Below the pieces are notes generated by a model. That model ran no database searches. It saw nothing but the letters and a program-made list of their open reading frames with translations, and had not been told where the DNA came from. From Gnetum montanum (lineage: Eukaryota; Streptophyta; Gnetopsida; Gnetales; Gnetaceae): 64,000 bases of DNA. Each line of letters opens with the position of its first letter. The first letter of the stretch is position 1. The stretch spans positions 22,093 to 86,092 of the forward strand of contig MNCI01035767.1 of assembly GCA_015680685.1 (NCBI GenBank), given 5' to 3'. The position numbers were made by a program, and so were the translations under genes. Below, one piece after another: positions 30,398 through 42,122 of the stretch.

Positions 30398-33220
30398 ATT
30401 GTGCCAAGATTAAAATGATTGTAGGAGGGAGGACCATTGCAATCAAGGGAGAAATAGCCTAGAACCGGAAGGGGTCAATAAGAATAGGTCCAAGATTAGC
30501 TAGAAGAAACCCATGTAACGGGACCTCTTTGAGAGGAGCTTGAAGTGGAATCTATTTGACAAATTCCTAAAGAAGAAGTTACAATAGAACAATTATAGCA
30601 TGGGGAAGCACCAGGACCCATATCGAGGCTTGAAGTCATACTAACATAAGATCACCTTGACATCATCAAGCCTCATGATATTCAATGCTTAGTTTTTTAG
30701 GAATTGAGCTTCGGGCCATGTCTAGAGCATGCTCCAGTAGAGGTAAAAACATAATTGCAAACCTCTCCCATGTGGCTAATTATCACTTTCATTGGGAAAT
30801 GGTAAATGGGAGACACATACCTCTTTTGGAACAACAAAAGGATAGGCTCCATAGTAAAGATCAAGGACATTCAAGTATCCTACTTAGTTGAAGTTATCAC
30901 AAAAGTTCTTGGGTTGCATGATTATGGGACATAATTGACAAAGCTGTCTACACAAGCTAATCCTAAGGAGAAAAAGGGGTGGACTTAGTGGTGTTACAGG
31001 GTTGACCATAAGGAATTTGATGTGCTCACCCTAGCAGAACATGTATACTTCAAGATAGTGGCATATCAATTTATACCAACGGTGAGTCCTAGCAAGGTGA
31101 CTGCTTTTTTTGTCCAAGCATGAATCAAGCTAAGAAGGAGATTTCTAGTAAACCTTCCATAATTGATCTATTTACAGATTGAGAAGTGCTTTAAAGAAAA
31201 TGAACATGGAAGAAAAACCTTGCCTTTTCCATGTCTCATTAGAAAACTTTGTAAAAGGATAGGGATAGTTTGCTATGCAAAAGACATGATTAGGCATGCT
31301 CCTATAGCCTTGTGGCTTGAAATATGGAAGGACAAGATACCTACCATGTCCAAAGAAATAACATTGGAGGCGTGCATAACCATTGAGCACTTATGCAAAA
31401 TTTGAGAATAACTTTGGCATGAGCAAGAGTAGCATGCAAGAATGAGTGGCAGAGATCCATTTATATATCAACCTATGATGAGTCACCTCAATGAGGTGGC
31501 TCAGCTAATTAGCTAGATGGAAAAGGTGGACCAATATTCTCTACCCAAATAACATAGTTATCCATGAGATTGAATCCCAATGCTTGAGAGGTAACGATGT
31601 CTCTATCTCAATACCATTTATTCTCAGAAATATTTAGAAATGCTACCTTCTTTTTAATGCATTTGGAGGAAGGTGAGGGATCAACTATATTAGTGATGTA
31701 GCACCAAGGATAGGAGACTACTACTAAAGTAGTTGTTGATCGAATCACTGAAGTGCTTAATGCACCTGTAGTGTCTGTACGAGACATATCTACACTTCAA
31801 GATGTGTAGACGTCTACAAGCATAGTCAGCAGAAGATTGAATGCAGCTCCATGAAGAGTTGCTAGACCAACTGGTGGGGATTGGAAAACCAATTCTAGAT
31901 ATCTTCAATTTTCTAGGCAACATTATTGTAACCTAGTTAGACCTTATGAAATCAAAGGGAAAATACATCATCTTGAAGGAGCAACTTGAAATGACTTAAG
32001 CATAAAACCAATGCTTGGCCATGGAAGTTGCTGAACTACATGTCTATTTTGTTGACTCCACACTCCTTAGCCTAGCAATAACTAGAGATTGAAGCTTTTC
32101 AATAGCTTCAAGAATGATTAAAAAAATTTGAGGAGGAAATGGTGATGACCATCTTCAACTAGTCTGTAGCATAAGCAAAAACCTACTTGGTTCACAAGGA
32201 CTTGTTCAAATGCACCAAGAAAATGAATCATTGGCTCTAGAAAATCATTACCTATGTAATATTAATGCACAAAAATAATAGATGTAGGAATTCATTCATA
32301 ACTAGTAGGAATAGCTTGCCAAAGTAAATACAATATTAAGGAAATTAGCCACAGAGAATCATGATCTATTTATGGAGGAAGTCCAAGCCTTACACCAGAA
32401 ATCTACCATTGAGATTGCCTCCTAGAAAAATGAGGCTCTTAAATTTAAAAGAGTTAAGAATCACTATAGAGACCAGGTTGGCCTGTAGGAGGAAGTGAGT
32501 GAGAAGCATATTCAAATGGCTAAGGCAAAGGTAAAAGAGGTCATCCAGAAACTCCAAGAAGAAAGAGAAGTGTGGCAGCCTATCATTAATGGAATAGATG
32601 CATATAATAGAGTAGAGATCCACTTGAAGGAGTTGCAAATTGAAGAAATGATAGAGTATATGGAATTGGCCAATCTCCACTATGAAAACTTGGCGATGTT
32701 GACTACTAGATGGCCATGGTTAGAACTTGAAAAGTAGGTGGCCAACTCATCCTTGCTATACAAGGTCAAGTTTAGGCACCACAAAGACTCCAAGTAAAAA
32801 TTTGAGATGGTAAATGCTAAACTCAAAGTTCTCAAGGCATGATTCATAGATCAATGATCAACTACTGAGAACTTGGCCAAGAGAATGAATGATTACTAGG
32901 AGTTGAAATATGTAGTTAGAGTGTGTAAGATTAAGTGCAAACAATTCGTTTCTTAGTTCATCAATGCCAAGGAGCTATTTCTAGCAATTTCCTATCTTTG
33001 GAATGTACCCATTCTAGCCCACATTGACAAAGTTGCATGGACCATACATGATCCTAGGAGTAAGAAGGAAAAAATGAAAGCATTGTTTGATGCTCTTTGT
33101 CTCTTACCAAAAGTTGTAGTAGTAGTAAGATAGGCACATCCACCTTAGCCATTGCATGTGCCTGAAGCTAGCAAAGATCCTATAGAGCCTCAAAAACCTC
33201 CACCACTTGGGATTGTTTGA
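30398..33220 (+). pseudogene. A2 post-pol gene (env-position ORF), broken
   Basis: A second gene after integrase, sense strand. Legible pieces: HVANYHFHWEMVNGRHIP, IEKCFKENEHGRKTLPFPCL, IRKLCKRIGI and RHAPIALWLEIWKDKIP in the first half. Further on are Glu/Lys/Leu-rich pieces likely to be coiled coil (for example around 32495-32737: AKVKEVIQKLQEEREVWQP, LKELQIEEMIEYMELANLH). The PFPCLI.KLC wording recalls plant proteins labelled putative plant transposon protein, but I would not assign a function. No signal peptide or membrane segment is evident, so calling it envelope is not justified. Many TAG stops and frame changes. Confidence 0.6.
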
Positions 33221-33445
33221 TCTTCTCCACCGCCTTCATGCCATCAAAGGAAGTGTTGTCAAAATTTTGTAGAGTCATGTCATGGTGTTCAATTTTATGT
33301 TAAGTAAACCACAATATTTATAATGTGTTGATTTGTACGTTTAGGCACTCAGTTTTGTCAAGTCATTTTGTTTTCTTAAGGGTTAGTCAATAATCTCATA
33401 CCTTCCCAATTTTGTAAAAGAACTTGAAGATGAGTTTTCATTTAG
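33221..33445. other. 3' untranslated part of A2
   Basis: Short spacer between the post-pol gene and the polypurine tract; nothing recognisable. Confidence 0.4.
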
Positions 33446-33456
33446 TTGTGGGGGTA
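33446..33456 (+). promoter_or_regulatory. Polypurine tract of A2
   Basis: The run tgtgggggta touches the LTR start TGATGAGT. The same tract (catgggggta) precedes the A1 LTR at 38974-38983. Confidence 0.65.
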
Positions 33457-34314
33457 TGATGAGTCATGGTTGGCTGCATCAACGAGGCCCTATCAACTAG
33501 GCCCTATTGACGCATCATTTCATGTGTCAACTAGGCACCATTGACGTAGGGTCAATTCTTACCTATAAATATGTGCTCACTAGCCACATTGATGGCAATA
33601 GATGGATAGTAGTAGTAGAGCTCTTGTAGTTTTTCCATTCAAAAGTTAGAATATCTTTCCAAGTGCCCACAATAGGAGTAATTAAGTGTACATATTTTTA
33701 TTTGAGCATTGTTGTACTTGAGCACGATAGTATGTATGATAATAAAGACAAGCTTCTTGATAAACCTTGTAGCATTATGGATAGTTTAGCTGTTCTATTC
33801 ATGAATTTAATGTTTTTAGTTATTTATTTAATGTTTTCTAGTAATTAAGATAATTAAGTGAGATAAGCTAGATAGATTAAATACATAAGAATAACTACTT
33901 CGAGCATAACATGTATTCACTTGGTAATCCTAGCAGCATTATTGCTTGATATGCCCAGTAGCATAACACTTCGTAACCTAGTAGTGGATACATGGGTTCA
34001 AGATGTGTACGAAAAGTGGTACCAAATGCTTATGCTAGGATTAGTTAGTTAATTAAATTACTTTTTCTCTTTCTTCAAGCTCCAAAGAACATAAAAAATA
34101 AAATGATAAAAATCATATGTCTTGATTATAGTTAACCATACCTTTGTACTTCACAAGTGTAATTGGGAAGATAATGAATGACCTTCACAACAAGGTTTAC
34201 TTCCTAGAAGACTAGTGTACTGGAAACTATAGAGTTCACGAAATTCGACTAGATCAAGTGTGAGCACTCTATGATTTTTATGGTTGGGTGTAGGGGAACC
34301 CTTCACCACTCATC
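33457..34314 (+). repeat. A2 3' LTR
   Basis: 858 bp, TGATGAGT to ACTCATCA, partner of 2013-2884, with a TATA-like cctataaata near 33562. It is followed by the target-site flank atagt and by A1 sequence. Confidence 0.88.
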
Positions 34315-35340
34315 AATAGTCTTCAAATTTGGGAAGGATTAAGTGGATAGATTAGGGTGTGACCTCAAGAGGATTTGATGCTCTTTGTACATGGCTACCC
34401 TCTTAGGTGCATGAGTGTTCTCATGAATTTTTCACCATTCCTATGTCAACCAATAATAGGAAGCTAAAGTCTTTGCATGATGGTGTGGTTTCCATCCAAA
34501 AACTTTAAAATAAAAAAAAAACAATAATGGGAATTCAAAGCACACCCCTTATGAAATAACAGGCTATAAGCACTAGTTATGGGACTAGAAAGATATGTTA
34601 CCCATGCCTAAATATCCCCTTTAACTAAGGTCCAACTCACTTCCTACTTCTCTTTTCTTCTCTATTAAGAATGGTGATTGATCTGTGGGGATATTCCTTT
34701 GCCTTAGGGGGCTGGATTGGTTTTGGAGTGACAATTTGAAGTCATTGAAAATGATTGGTTTTAATTTAGACTAAGGATGGATGTTATCGGGTTATATTAA
34801 TTGCAAAATCCACAAGGGCCTTCATTTGATCATGATATGGGACTCAATTCTACTCTCCACCTCATCCATATCTACTTCCAATATCTCACTTCACTACCTC
34901 TTTTCATGTTTTGTTTAATGTCTTACTTTGGTGCATCAAAATTTTTAGATAGTTTTTTTGGTGATTCGGTCCTTAACTTACCATAACCATTAGTCATCCA
35001 TGGGGTCCATAGACTCCTTTGTTTTAGGGCATGCAAGGGAATTAGCCTATTGTGGGGAGGACCCAATTACATACTATTTGGTTCAGTTAGTTGAGTTCCT
35101 TATCCCTTAGACATTTGTACATTCAACTCTTTTGTGCTCCACGTCGGTTACGTCCAGTTGTGTGCTCCTTCATGGCATTTGTTCATCATTATCCCAATCA
35201 AATCTCATTTTCTATGCTTTATCCAGCCCTCTTCATGGATTTCGTCATGTTCTAAGCTTCTTGGGATTTCTTTGAACTCTAATTTCATGTAAAAACTCTT
35301 TGTTTCTCCCTAGTTTTTAAAGTTGCAAAATTTTTTTTGT
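34315..35340. other. A1 post-pol non-coding stretch (right part)
   Basis: Co-linear with A2 28765-29830. It has an A-rich patch near 34505-34525. No gene seen. Confidence 0.5.
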
Positions 35341-35344
35341 TAGT

Positions 35345-35440
35345 TGTGTTAATGGGATCTCATTGATCCAACTAATTGAGTTGACATGAACCCATCGATA
35401 GGATTCCATCAATGCAAGGCAAAAATCCTATAAATAGTGT
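35345..35440 (+). promoter_or_regulatory. LTR-like promoter segment ahead of the A1 post-pol gene
   Basis: Repeated gtt...gat...tgat/tcgat words are followed by aaaatcctataaatag, a clear TATA box about 150 bp upstream of the intron donor. It matches the A2 segment at 29835-29945. Confidence 0.45.
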
Positions 35441-35583
35441 GCAACACTTACCACATTTTTTCCATTTGCTCATAAATGAGAAAGGATTTTTTGCAAATTT
35501 TAGAGCCCAAAACCTTCTAGAGCCCATAACTTTCACACCGCTTGTCTAATTAACCTCGTTTCTCATTTGTACAGCTACTGGAG

Positions 35584-35893
35584 GTGAGCTTTACGTCATG
35601 GGGGTCACAAACCTTAGTTTTTTTTATTTTTTTTACAAAAATGTTTTAAAATTTTTCTAACTCTCACAAGGTTTAGCTAATAAAATAATATTGAAATCAC
35701 TAATTTAAGAAAGTTAAACCTTTCTGACTAACTTTGGTAGACATTAAAATGAAATAAAAATAAAATAATACTAAAATAATCAAATTTGGGATGATCATGA
35801 CTTAGTCAAGTGTAACTAATGCAAGAGATAAAGTACTCAAATGTTATAAAGTTACACACCAAAGGCTAATCCTTAATGATATTGTTATTACAG
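35584..35893 (+). other. Intron in the leader of the A1 post-pol gene
   Basis: GTGAGC donor after ctggag, acceptor ttattacag, 310 bp. The next base starts the codon ATG of the post-pol gene. Confidence 0.55.
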
Positions 35894-38720
35894 ATGGCAC
35901 TAAGATCAAAATACCTACAAGAAGGAGGATCATCCTAACCAAGGGATAAGTGATCCTGAATTGAAATAGGCCAATAAGAACAATTGTAGGAGTAGGTAGT
36001 AGAAACCCATGCAATGAGACTTCTTTGGAAGGAGCCCAAATTGGAATTTGTCCATCAGATTTCCAAAAGTAAAATAAAGCAATCCCACCGGGATGAGGGA
36101 CCAGGACCAAGGCCAAACCTTAAGGTCACGTTGACAGATGCTTGCCTTAGGCAAATTTAACCTAGGGATATCCAATGCTTAGTTCTTTAAGAGTTGAACT
36201 TTGGTACCTTCCTAGACTTTACCCTAGAAGATGTCAAAATGTGGCTTCAAAGCTCTCCCATGTGGCCAATCATAACTTCCAACAAGGAGTGGTACATGGG
36301 AGAGATCTATCTCTTATGGAATAATAGGTAGCGAGATGCCATTGTGAAGATCAAGGACATAAGTGTGTCCTACTTAATGAAGGCCATCTCTGAGGCCGTT
36401 AGCTTGCCAAAAACTAGGACCAATCTAGCAAAGATCTCTATGTAAGCAGACCTTGAGGTCAAAAAGGAGTGGATCCTACAATGCTATGGAGTGGACCACA
36501 AGGAATATGGTGTACTCACCATGGAAAAATGATCTTACTTCAAGATAACGACCTATCACCTCAATTTGATGGTGAGGTCCATTAAGGTGATTGTCTTCTT
36601 TGCCCCTGCATGTGCCACTCTGAGTGAGAAATTTCCCATCAACCTTTCACAATTGATCTAACTAGAGATAGAGGAGTAGTTCAAAGAAAATGAACATGGA
36701 AGGAAGAAACTCCTCTTTCTATGCTAGATTAGAAAATTATGCAAAAGGGAAGGGATAGCCCACTAGTCTAATGATACATTAAGACATGCTCCTACCACCT
36801 CTTGGGGAGAAATGATGAAGGATAAGGTCCTTGTCATAATCAAGGAAGAGGAGTGGGAACCACCATCATCTAATCATGAATCAATGCCAAAGGCACCTGC
36901 TTCTATGGAGTGCATAAAAAAGCTCAGAGAATAACTCTTGTAATATCTACAAGCTAGTTTGAGTGGTGACCCATCTATCTATTGACTAGCCTTGAGCCAT
37001 CTAAATGAGGTAACTTATATAATGAGTTGGTTGAAGGACATGGTGCCAACTTTCTTTGCTTAACGAATATGGGCATCGACATGCTTAAATCTTCGTGCAT
37101 GAGAGGTAACAGTATCCATTCCATGATATCAGTAGTTCCCATAAATTTCTGAAAATGTTACTACATTCTCAGTGTGCTTAGAGGAGGGAGATGGAATAAC
37201 TATTCTAGTGATGTAGCACCAAGGGTAGGAAACGGTGGTTGAGCTAATGGCAGGTAGAGTGGATGAGGTCCTAAATTTTTTTGTGGCATTTGTGCTAGAT
37301 AGTTTTATGCTCAAAGATGTGCAAATGTTCATAGGAATGATCAGTGGGAGGCTTAGCATAGCTCAATATGAGGAGTATGTATAAACCCAACAACTGATTC
37401 TAGAGGTCTTCGACCTTCCAGATGATATCATTGCTACCCAATTGGTGGTGTTGGAGCCAAGGGGCAAGTGCATCATTGTCGAGGCTTAACTTGAAATAGC
37501 CAAAGTTAAGAATCAACACTTGGTTGTGAAGGTTGTAGAACTTAGAGCCCACCTTGCTAATCCCATGGTACTTATCTAAGTAATGAGTAGGGATGAAGCT
37601 TTTTAGTAGCTTTAGTCTAAACTTTAATAGGTGTAGTATGCAAAAGAGTTAATGATCTAACCAATTCTTAGCTGATGCTACTATCTACAACATTCACTAG
37701 GACTTGTTGGAGGTTCGTCGAGAGAATGCAAATCTAACTAAGAATAATCATCATGTACATACTATTAAGGCCTAAAAGGAGAAAATGGTTAGATATATGA
37801 GACAAAAATAGGATCAACTTGTCAAGGTAATAATGAACTTGAGGAGGTTGGTAGTAGAGAACCGTAATCTCTCAATGGAGGAGGTCCTTGCCCTTTGCTA
37901 GACATTTGCAATTGAAATTACTGCTTGGAAAAACTAGGTTCTTGAATTTGAAAGGGTCAAGAACCACTATAGGGACTAGGTTGGCTTGTAGAAGGAGATC
38001 AATGAAAAACACATCCAACTAATAAAGGAAAAGGTGAATGAGGTACTCCAGTAGCTCCAACAAGGAGGTGATGTATGGTAATCCATCTTTGATGGATTGA
38101 ATGAGTACAACAAAGCCAAAATCTACCTTAAAGAGATGCAGATCAAGGAAATGAATGAATACATGAAGCTTGCAAACCTTCACTATGAAAACTTGACAAT
38201 GTTAACTACTGAAAGGCCAAGGTTAGATTTGGAAAAGTAAGTGACTAGCTTGTACCTATTTTATGAGGCTAAGTTCAAGCACCGTAAGGAGACCAAGAAA
38301 AAACATGAAATGATGAATGATAAACTTGATGTTCTTAGGAAATGCTTCATTGATCAAAGATCCATAGCTAAGAACTTAGCCAGATAGTTGAATGACTACC
38401 AGGAGTTGCAAAATGTTGTTAAGGTGTTTGATGTTGAATGAAAGTAATTCATAGCTTGTTCATCAATGTGAAGGAGTTATTCATTGGAATGCCCTATCCA
38501 TAGGATATTCCTATACAAGTCCACATTGATAATGTCATGTGGACTATGTATGATCCCTAGAGTAAGGAGGAGAAGATGAAAGTATTGCTGGATGCTTTCT
38601 ATTTCCTACTAGTAGTCACAGCTACAATCGAACATCTACAACCACAGCCTCAACTACAATAGTCGTGTGCATTAAAGAAAGGAGAAGGTCCTTTGATATC
38701 TTAGGAACCTTCACCGCTTG
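35894..38720 (+). pseudogene. A1 post-pol gene, broken
   Basis: It begins MALRSKYLQEGGSS right after the intron. Readable further pieces are WKEPKLEFVHQISKSK, SSPMWPIITSNKEWYMGE, ISVSYLMKAISEAVSL, VKKEWILQCYGVDHKEY, FKENEHGRKKLLFLC, IRKLCKREGI and RHAPTTSWGEMMKDKV. It is better preserved than its A2 sister, in one main frame with about ten or more stops up to 37080. The second half (about 37100-38600) is Glu/Lys/Leu-rich with heptad-like spacing. It ends in a Pro/Gln-rich stretch (IEHLQPQPQLQ). The homologous gene in A2 shows that it belongs to the family. Function unknown. Confidence 0.62.
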
Positions 38721-38983
38721 GGACTATTTGTGATTTTCTTCCTTGTCTTCAAGTTGCCAAAGGAGTTGTGTTGTTAGTTTTTGTGATGGTATTCAATTTT
38801 GTTGTCATGAATACCAAATTTTATAAAAATTGTAAATCCGTATACTTGGGCACTTAGTATTTTTTTGTGACAAGTTGTGTATCAATAATTAGTCAATAAT
38901 CCCATACATTCCCAAAATTTTATAAAGAGCTTGTTCCTTCTTTTGTTCACTCAAGGATGAGTTTTCATTCAGTCATGGGGGTA

Positions 38984-39796
38984 TGATGAATCGTTGTCAT
39001 TAGACTACATTGATGTAGGGTTTGATGCATTAACGTGTACATGTCATTGCAATGTCTTGTATTACCTATCAATACATGCTTACCAGCTGCATTTATGACA
39101 TTCATTCATTAGTAGCTAGCTAAACTGTTACATTTTTGTTTCCCCAAAGTTAGAATATTTTCTAACTACCTACAGTAGGAGCGAGAAGTATATGGATCTT
39201 TATTCAAGCATTAATGTACCTGAGCACCTTGGTATGATCAATAATAAAGACAAGCTTTCTTCATAAACCTTGTAGCACTTAGACTTAGCCTAATGTTTTC
39301 TTAATGCATTTATTATTCATGCACTTTACTTTAATGCATTTAATTAATTAATTAATTTTTGATAATTAATACACCCAAGTATGACCATCTCGAGTATATG
39401 CTTAATACTTGGTAAACCCAGTAGCACTTAATGCTTGGTAACCTAGTAGCATTATAATGTGTTCAAGATGTGTATGGAAGATGTGAATAGATGCTTATGT
39501 TAGGATTAGCTAAGAATTAGTTAGTTATTAGATTAATTAAACATTTAATTACTTTACTTTCAGCACTTAGGTGAATTAAATGAAAAATATAAAATGTGAA
39601 AAATCATATGCCTCAGTTACACTTAATCATACCTTTGCATTTTACAAGTGAAACTGAGAAGACAACGATCATGTTTATTAGATTCACTACCTAGACCTAG
39701 TGTACTTAGAGAGCTAAAGTCTATAGAATTTGACCATATTACTTAGTGAATGCTAGTGATTCATATGGTTGGTCATAGGGAATTTTCATTTCTGAT
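38984..39796 (+). repeat. A1 3' LTR
   Basis: Starts TGATGAATCG after the tract catgggggta and matches the A2 LTRs, with a decayed TATA region (cctatcaatac). Its last bases (tttctgatga) no longer fit ACTCATCA, and minus-strand D sequence begins there, so the end is approximate. Confidence 0.75.
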
Positions 39797-40300
39797 GAGG
39801 TTTGATGGGTTCCATAAAGTTAATCCTTCAAAGATCAAAAGGTTCTAGTGGTTGGATGTACTATTGAGATCCTTCCATATGCATGGTCATCTCTCCAACA
39901 TGTTGGAACCTATCATAGGAATGGAAGAAGTGATGGACATTCTTGAAGATCATGGGCCAATATTACCTTGCCATGAGGATCTTAATGGCTATCCTCCTCC
40001 TAGCATAGTGGCCCCCACAAGGAACTTCATGTATGTCCTGGGGAACTTAAAGTTGATCTACATTTTGGATGCACCATTATACCAGGTCATTTATATAACT
40101 CCTATAGAGGTTTCCTTTGATTTGCATTTGGTCTGATGAAGAAGTTGTTGTTTCTTCTTGTTGTCCCAGTCCTATGGCATTTCTTGGATGAGTAGATAGG
40201 AGAGGATGCGATCATACCAATTTGTTTCCTTGGGATATTGATCATTAATGACACTAGAAAAGAGGAGTTCATTAAGAAGTTGATCAAATAGTAGACCCTC
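39797..40300 (-). pseudogene. D integrase N-terminal part, truncated
   Basis: On the minus strand it reads the connector and zinc-binding part and then the core start (PLEPFDL, then DFMGPI-like) before it is lost at the A1 LTR. It matches A2 25500-25890. Confidence 0.6.
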
Positions 40301-40775
40301 ATCCTATTTGCTATTCTATCTTAATTAAGACAAGTGGTTAGCCACCACATTCTTAGTCCCCTTTTGGTCAATCATCATTAAATCAAACTCCTAGAGGATC
40401 ACTAGCCACTATATGGCATAGTGGCTCACTGTTGGCTTATGCATCAGGAACTCGATGGCACTGTGGTTAGTGTGCATAAACAATTTTCATCCAAGCACAT
40501 AATGTCTAAATTTCTCTAATGTATACACCACTGCAATGAGCTCCTTTTCATTGGTGGTGTAGTTTAGTTGTGTACTAACAATGCTATTACTTGCATAGTG
40601 GATGAAGTATGGATGTTTATGATCATCAATCTATGTAAGCATGGCTTCCAAAGCATAATTTAATACATTTTTCATGATGTGAAATGGCTTGGACCAGTCT
40701 AGTGCTCATAGAAATGGAGTTTCTATATGTTTTTGCTTCAATTGTTGGAATGCATGCTAACATTTCTTAATCTAG
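40300..40775 (-). pseudogene. D RNase H
   Basis: Reads KPFHIMKNVLNYALEAMLT (catalytic Asp changed to Asn), LNYTTNEKELIAVVYTLEKF and KLFMHTNHSAIEFLMHKP (TDH changed to TNH). So two active-site residues are gone, in addition to stops. It is co-linear with A2 24990-25440. Confidence 0.75.
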
Positions 40776-41149
40776 ATATATGGTGCATCTTATTGACCTT
40801 TTGGTATGCCAAAACCTTAAGGAAAATGGAGAACAAAGGATGTTTATTATGGATTTTGTATTTATAGGACAAGAACAAGAACTCCACATCATGGACAAGG
40901 ACTCAAGGAAGCATGGCTATCAAAGTAAAAGAATTCATAGGAAAAATGAGAGCATGGACAAGTATGAAGACTACAAGCTAAATGTGCCTATTTGTGTTGA
41001 TTTTGTTGAGGATGATTCTTGGATGTTTTGACATGTTTTGGAGTGTTCTTGGCTTATTTTGATGAGTCTAGGAGGTTATAGTATCTATGAGGACTTGGTT
41101 GGAGGCATTTAAAGGCTCCCAACATCAAAATGAGAAATTTTATTTTAGG

Positions 41150-41370
41150 CACCTATAAAAGAGATGTCTCTCCTAAATAGAAGACGTATCCTAGATGTAG
41201 AAGATGTCTTGGCCTAAGTGGAGGTCACCTAGAGAAGACATCTCCCATAAATAAAAGATGTCTCCTTTCAAGAGAAGATGTCTCCATTTTAGAAGAGACA
41301 TCTCCCTAGGATTAAATTCATTTTTAGAAAGATGTCCCAATCTCAAAGGAGACGTCTTCACTAGCCATTA
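41150..41370 (+). repeat. AGATGTCTCC / GACGTCTCC word cluster
   Basis: About a dozen copies of a short word (gagatgtctctcc, agaagacgt, gaagacatctccc, agaagatgtctcc, ggagacgtcttc) lie within 200 bp in both orientations. Each centres on the palindrome AGACGTCT or its C-to-T forms. Confidence 0.65.
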
Positions 41371-41659
41371 GATAATCATTGCACAAGTTTTGAGGTGATT
41401 TTGAAAACCCTAAGGTTATAAGAACACTTTATTTTCTTGCATATTATGCAAGTGTTGTGCATGAATTGTCATTATCAAAGCAATCATTGTATAATGTACT
41501 TTTGTACTTCATTTGTAAAATCATTAGCATGATTGATTATGAATTGTGTCTCAAAGTACAAGAATCTATAAAGTTAGTTACATTATTTCCTTGTGATTTT
41601 ATTTCTCTCTTGTTTCCCTACTGGGGTTGATGTACTTCTTGCAAGAAGGCATCATAATT

Positions 41660-41970
41660 AAGCTTGTTGGAATCCTGCAGGATTGAGTCTTTATGCAGCA
41701 TCAAAACACTTTGAAGCAGAGATCAATTTGTAAGGGTTGTGGGATCCTTAAACTCACATTCTAAGCTTGTTAGGACCTTGTGAGGTTGAGTTATTTCACA
41801 ACAGTGAAGCACTTTGGAGTAGAGCTTAGAGCTTGTATAGGGTGTGATGCCCTTCACACCACATTTTGAGCTTGTTAGGACTTTGAAAGATTGAGAAATT
41901 TCACAGCAATGAAACTCTTTGTAGAGGAGTTGAAATGTTGTAAAGGTTGTGGTATCTTCTAAACAAAATT
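41660..41970 (+). repeat. Threefold tandem repeat, unit 103-105 bp
   Basis: Units start at 41660, 41763 and 41868 with (a/g)AGCTTGTTRG; each contains cctg.aggattgag, ttt.acag.a, aaacactttg.ag.aga and ggttgtgg.atc. The copies are diverged. Confidence 0.7.
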
Positions 41971-42122
41971 TTTGAAGAAAAAAAATGTCTTGAGGTATGC
42001 ACTGATTCTACCCTCCAAGTGTGAATGTACCCAAGTTGGGGAACCACATAAAATTTGGTGTGTTTATGTGGCTGGTGCAATTTTATTTTGGTGAAGTTAT
42101 TTAACACTCCTTCTATGTTCTT

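Larger units (their letters stand above)
2013..34314 (+). mobile_element. Element A2, Athila-like Ty3/gypsy retrotransposon, with B and a solo LTR nested inside
   Basis: A2 is a complete but decayed element: 5' LTR 2013-2884, primer site, gag, protease, RT, RNase H, integrase, long post-pol region, polypurine tract and 3' LTR 33457-34314. Both LTRs start TGATGAGT and end ACTCATCA, an 8-bp inverted terminal repeat. Without B (4968-22634) and the solo LTR (26223-27734) the element is about 13 kb. Lineage evidence is the RT pattern around VFMDDFSTYG and VLGHRIT, the tRNA-Asp-like primer site and the large post-pol gene, all typical of Athila. The two LTRs differ by many substitutions, so the insertion is old. 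Confidence 0.85.
1..39796 (+). mobile_element. Element A1, Athila-like Ty3/gypsy remnant, split by A2
   Basis: This is the oldest layer of the nest. Its left part (1-2012) holds RNase H, integrase and the start of the post-pol region. Its right part (34315-38983) holds the rest of the post-pol region, followed by its 3' LTR (38984-39796). The two parts join at the A2 insertion: the sequence before 2013 (accttggtagt) and after 34314 (cttcaaatttgggaagg) reads on as one stretch and matches the uninterrupted A2 equivalent near 28757-28785. The five bases flanking A2 are gtagt and atagt, a degenerate target-site duplication. The 5' half of A1 lies outside the window. The Athila assignment rests on RT motifs and primer site in its sister copies A2 and D. 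Confidence 0.8.
40779..42122 (+). mobile_element. Copia-like LTR or LTR fragment inside D
   Basis: An insert of about 1.34 kb splits D between TKKD-type RT end and RNase H. Possible ends are TGGTGCATC and GATCCTCA, with tat(a/c) flanks; these are not certain. Near its right end it has gttggggaaccacataaaatttggtgtgt, a wording typical of the 3' part of plant Ty1/copia LTRs. It also holds a block of AGACGTCT-like words and a three-fold tandem repeat. No coding sequence. Confidence 0.5.

Noticed and set aside
30398-33220. Calling the A-type post-pol gene an envelope gene
   Set aside because: Position fits, but no signal peptide, membrane anchor or cysteine pattern can be seen.
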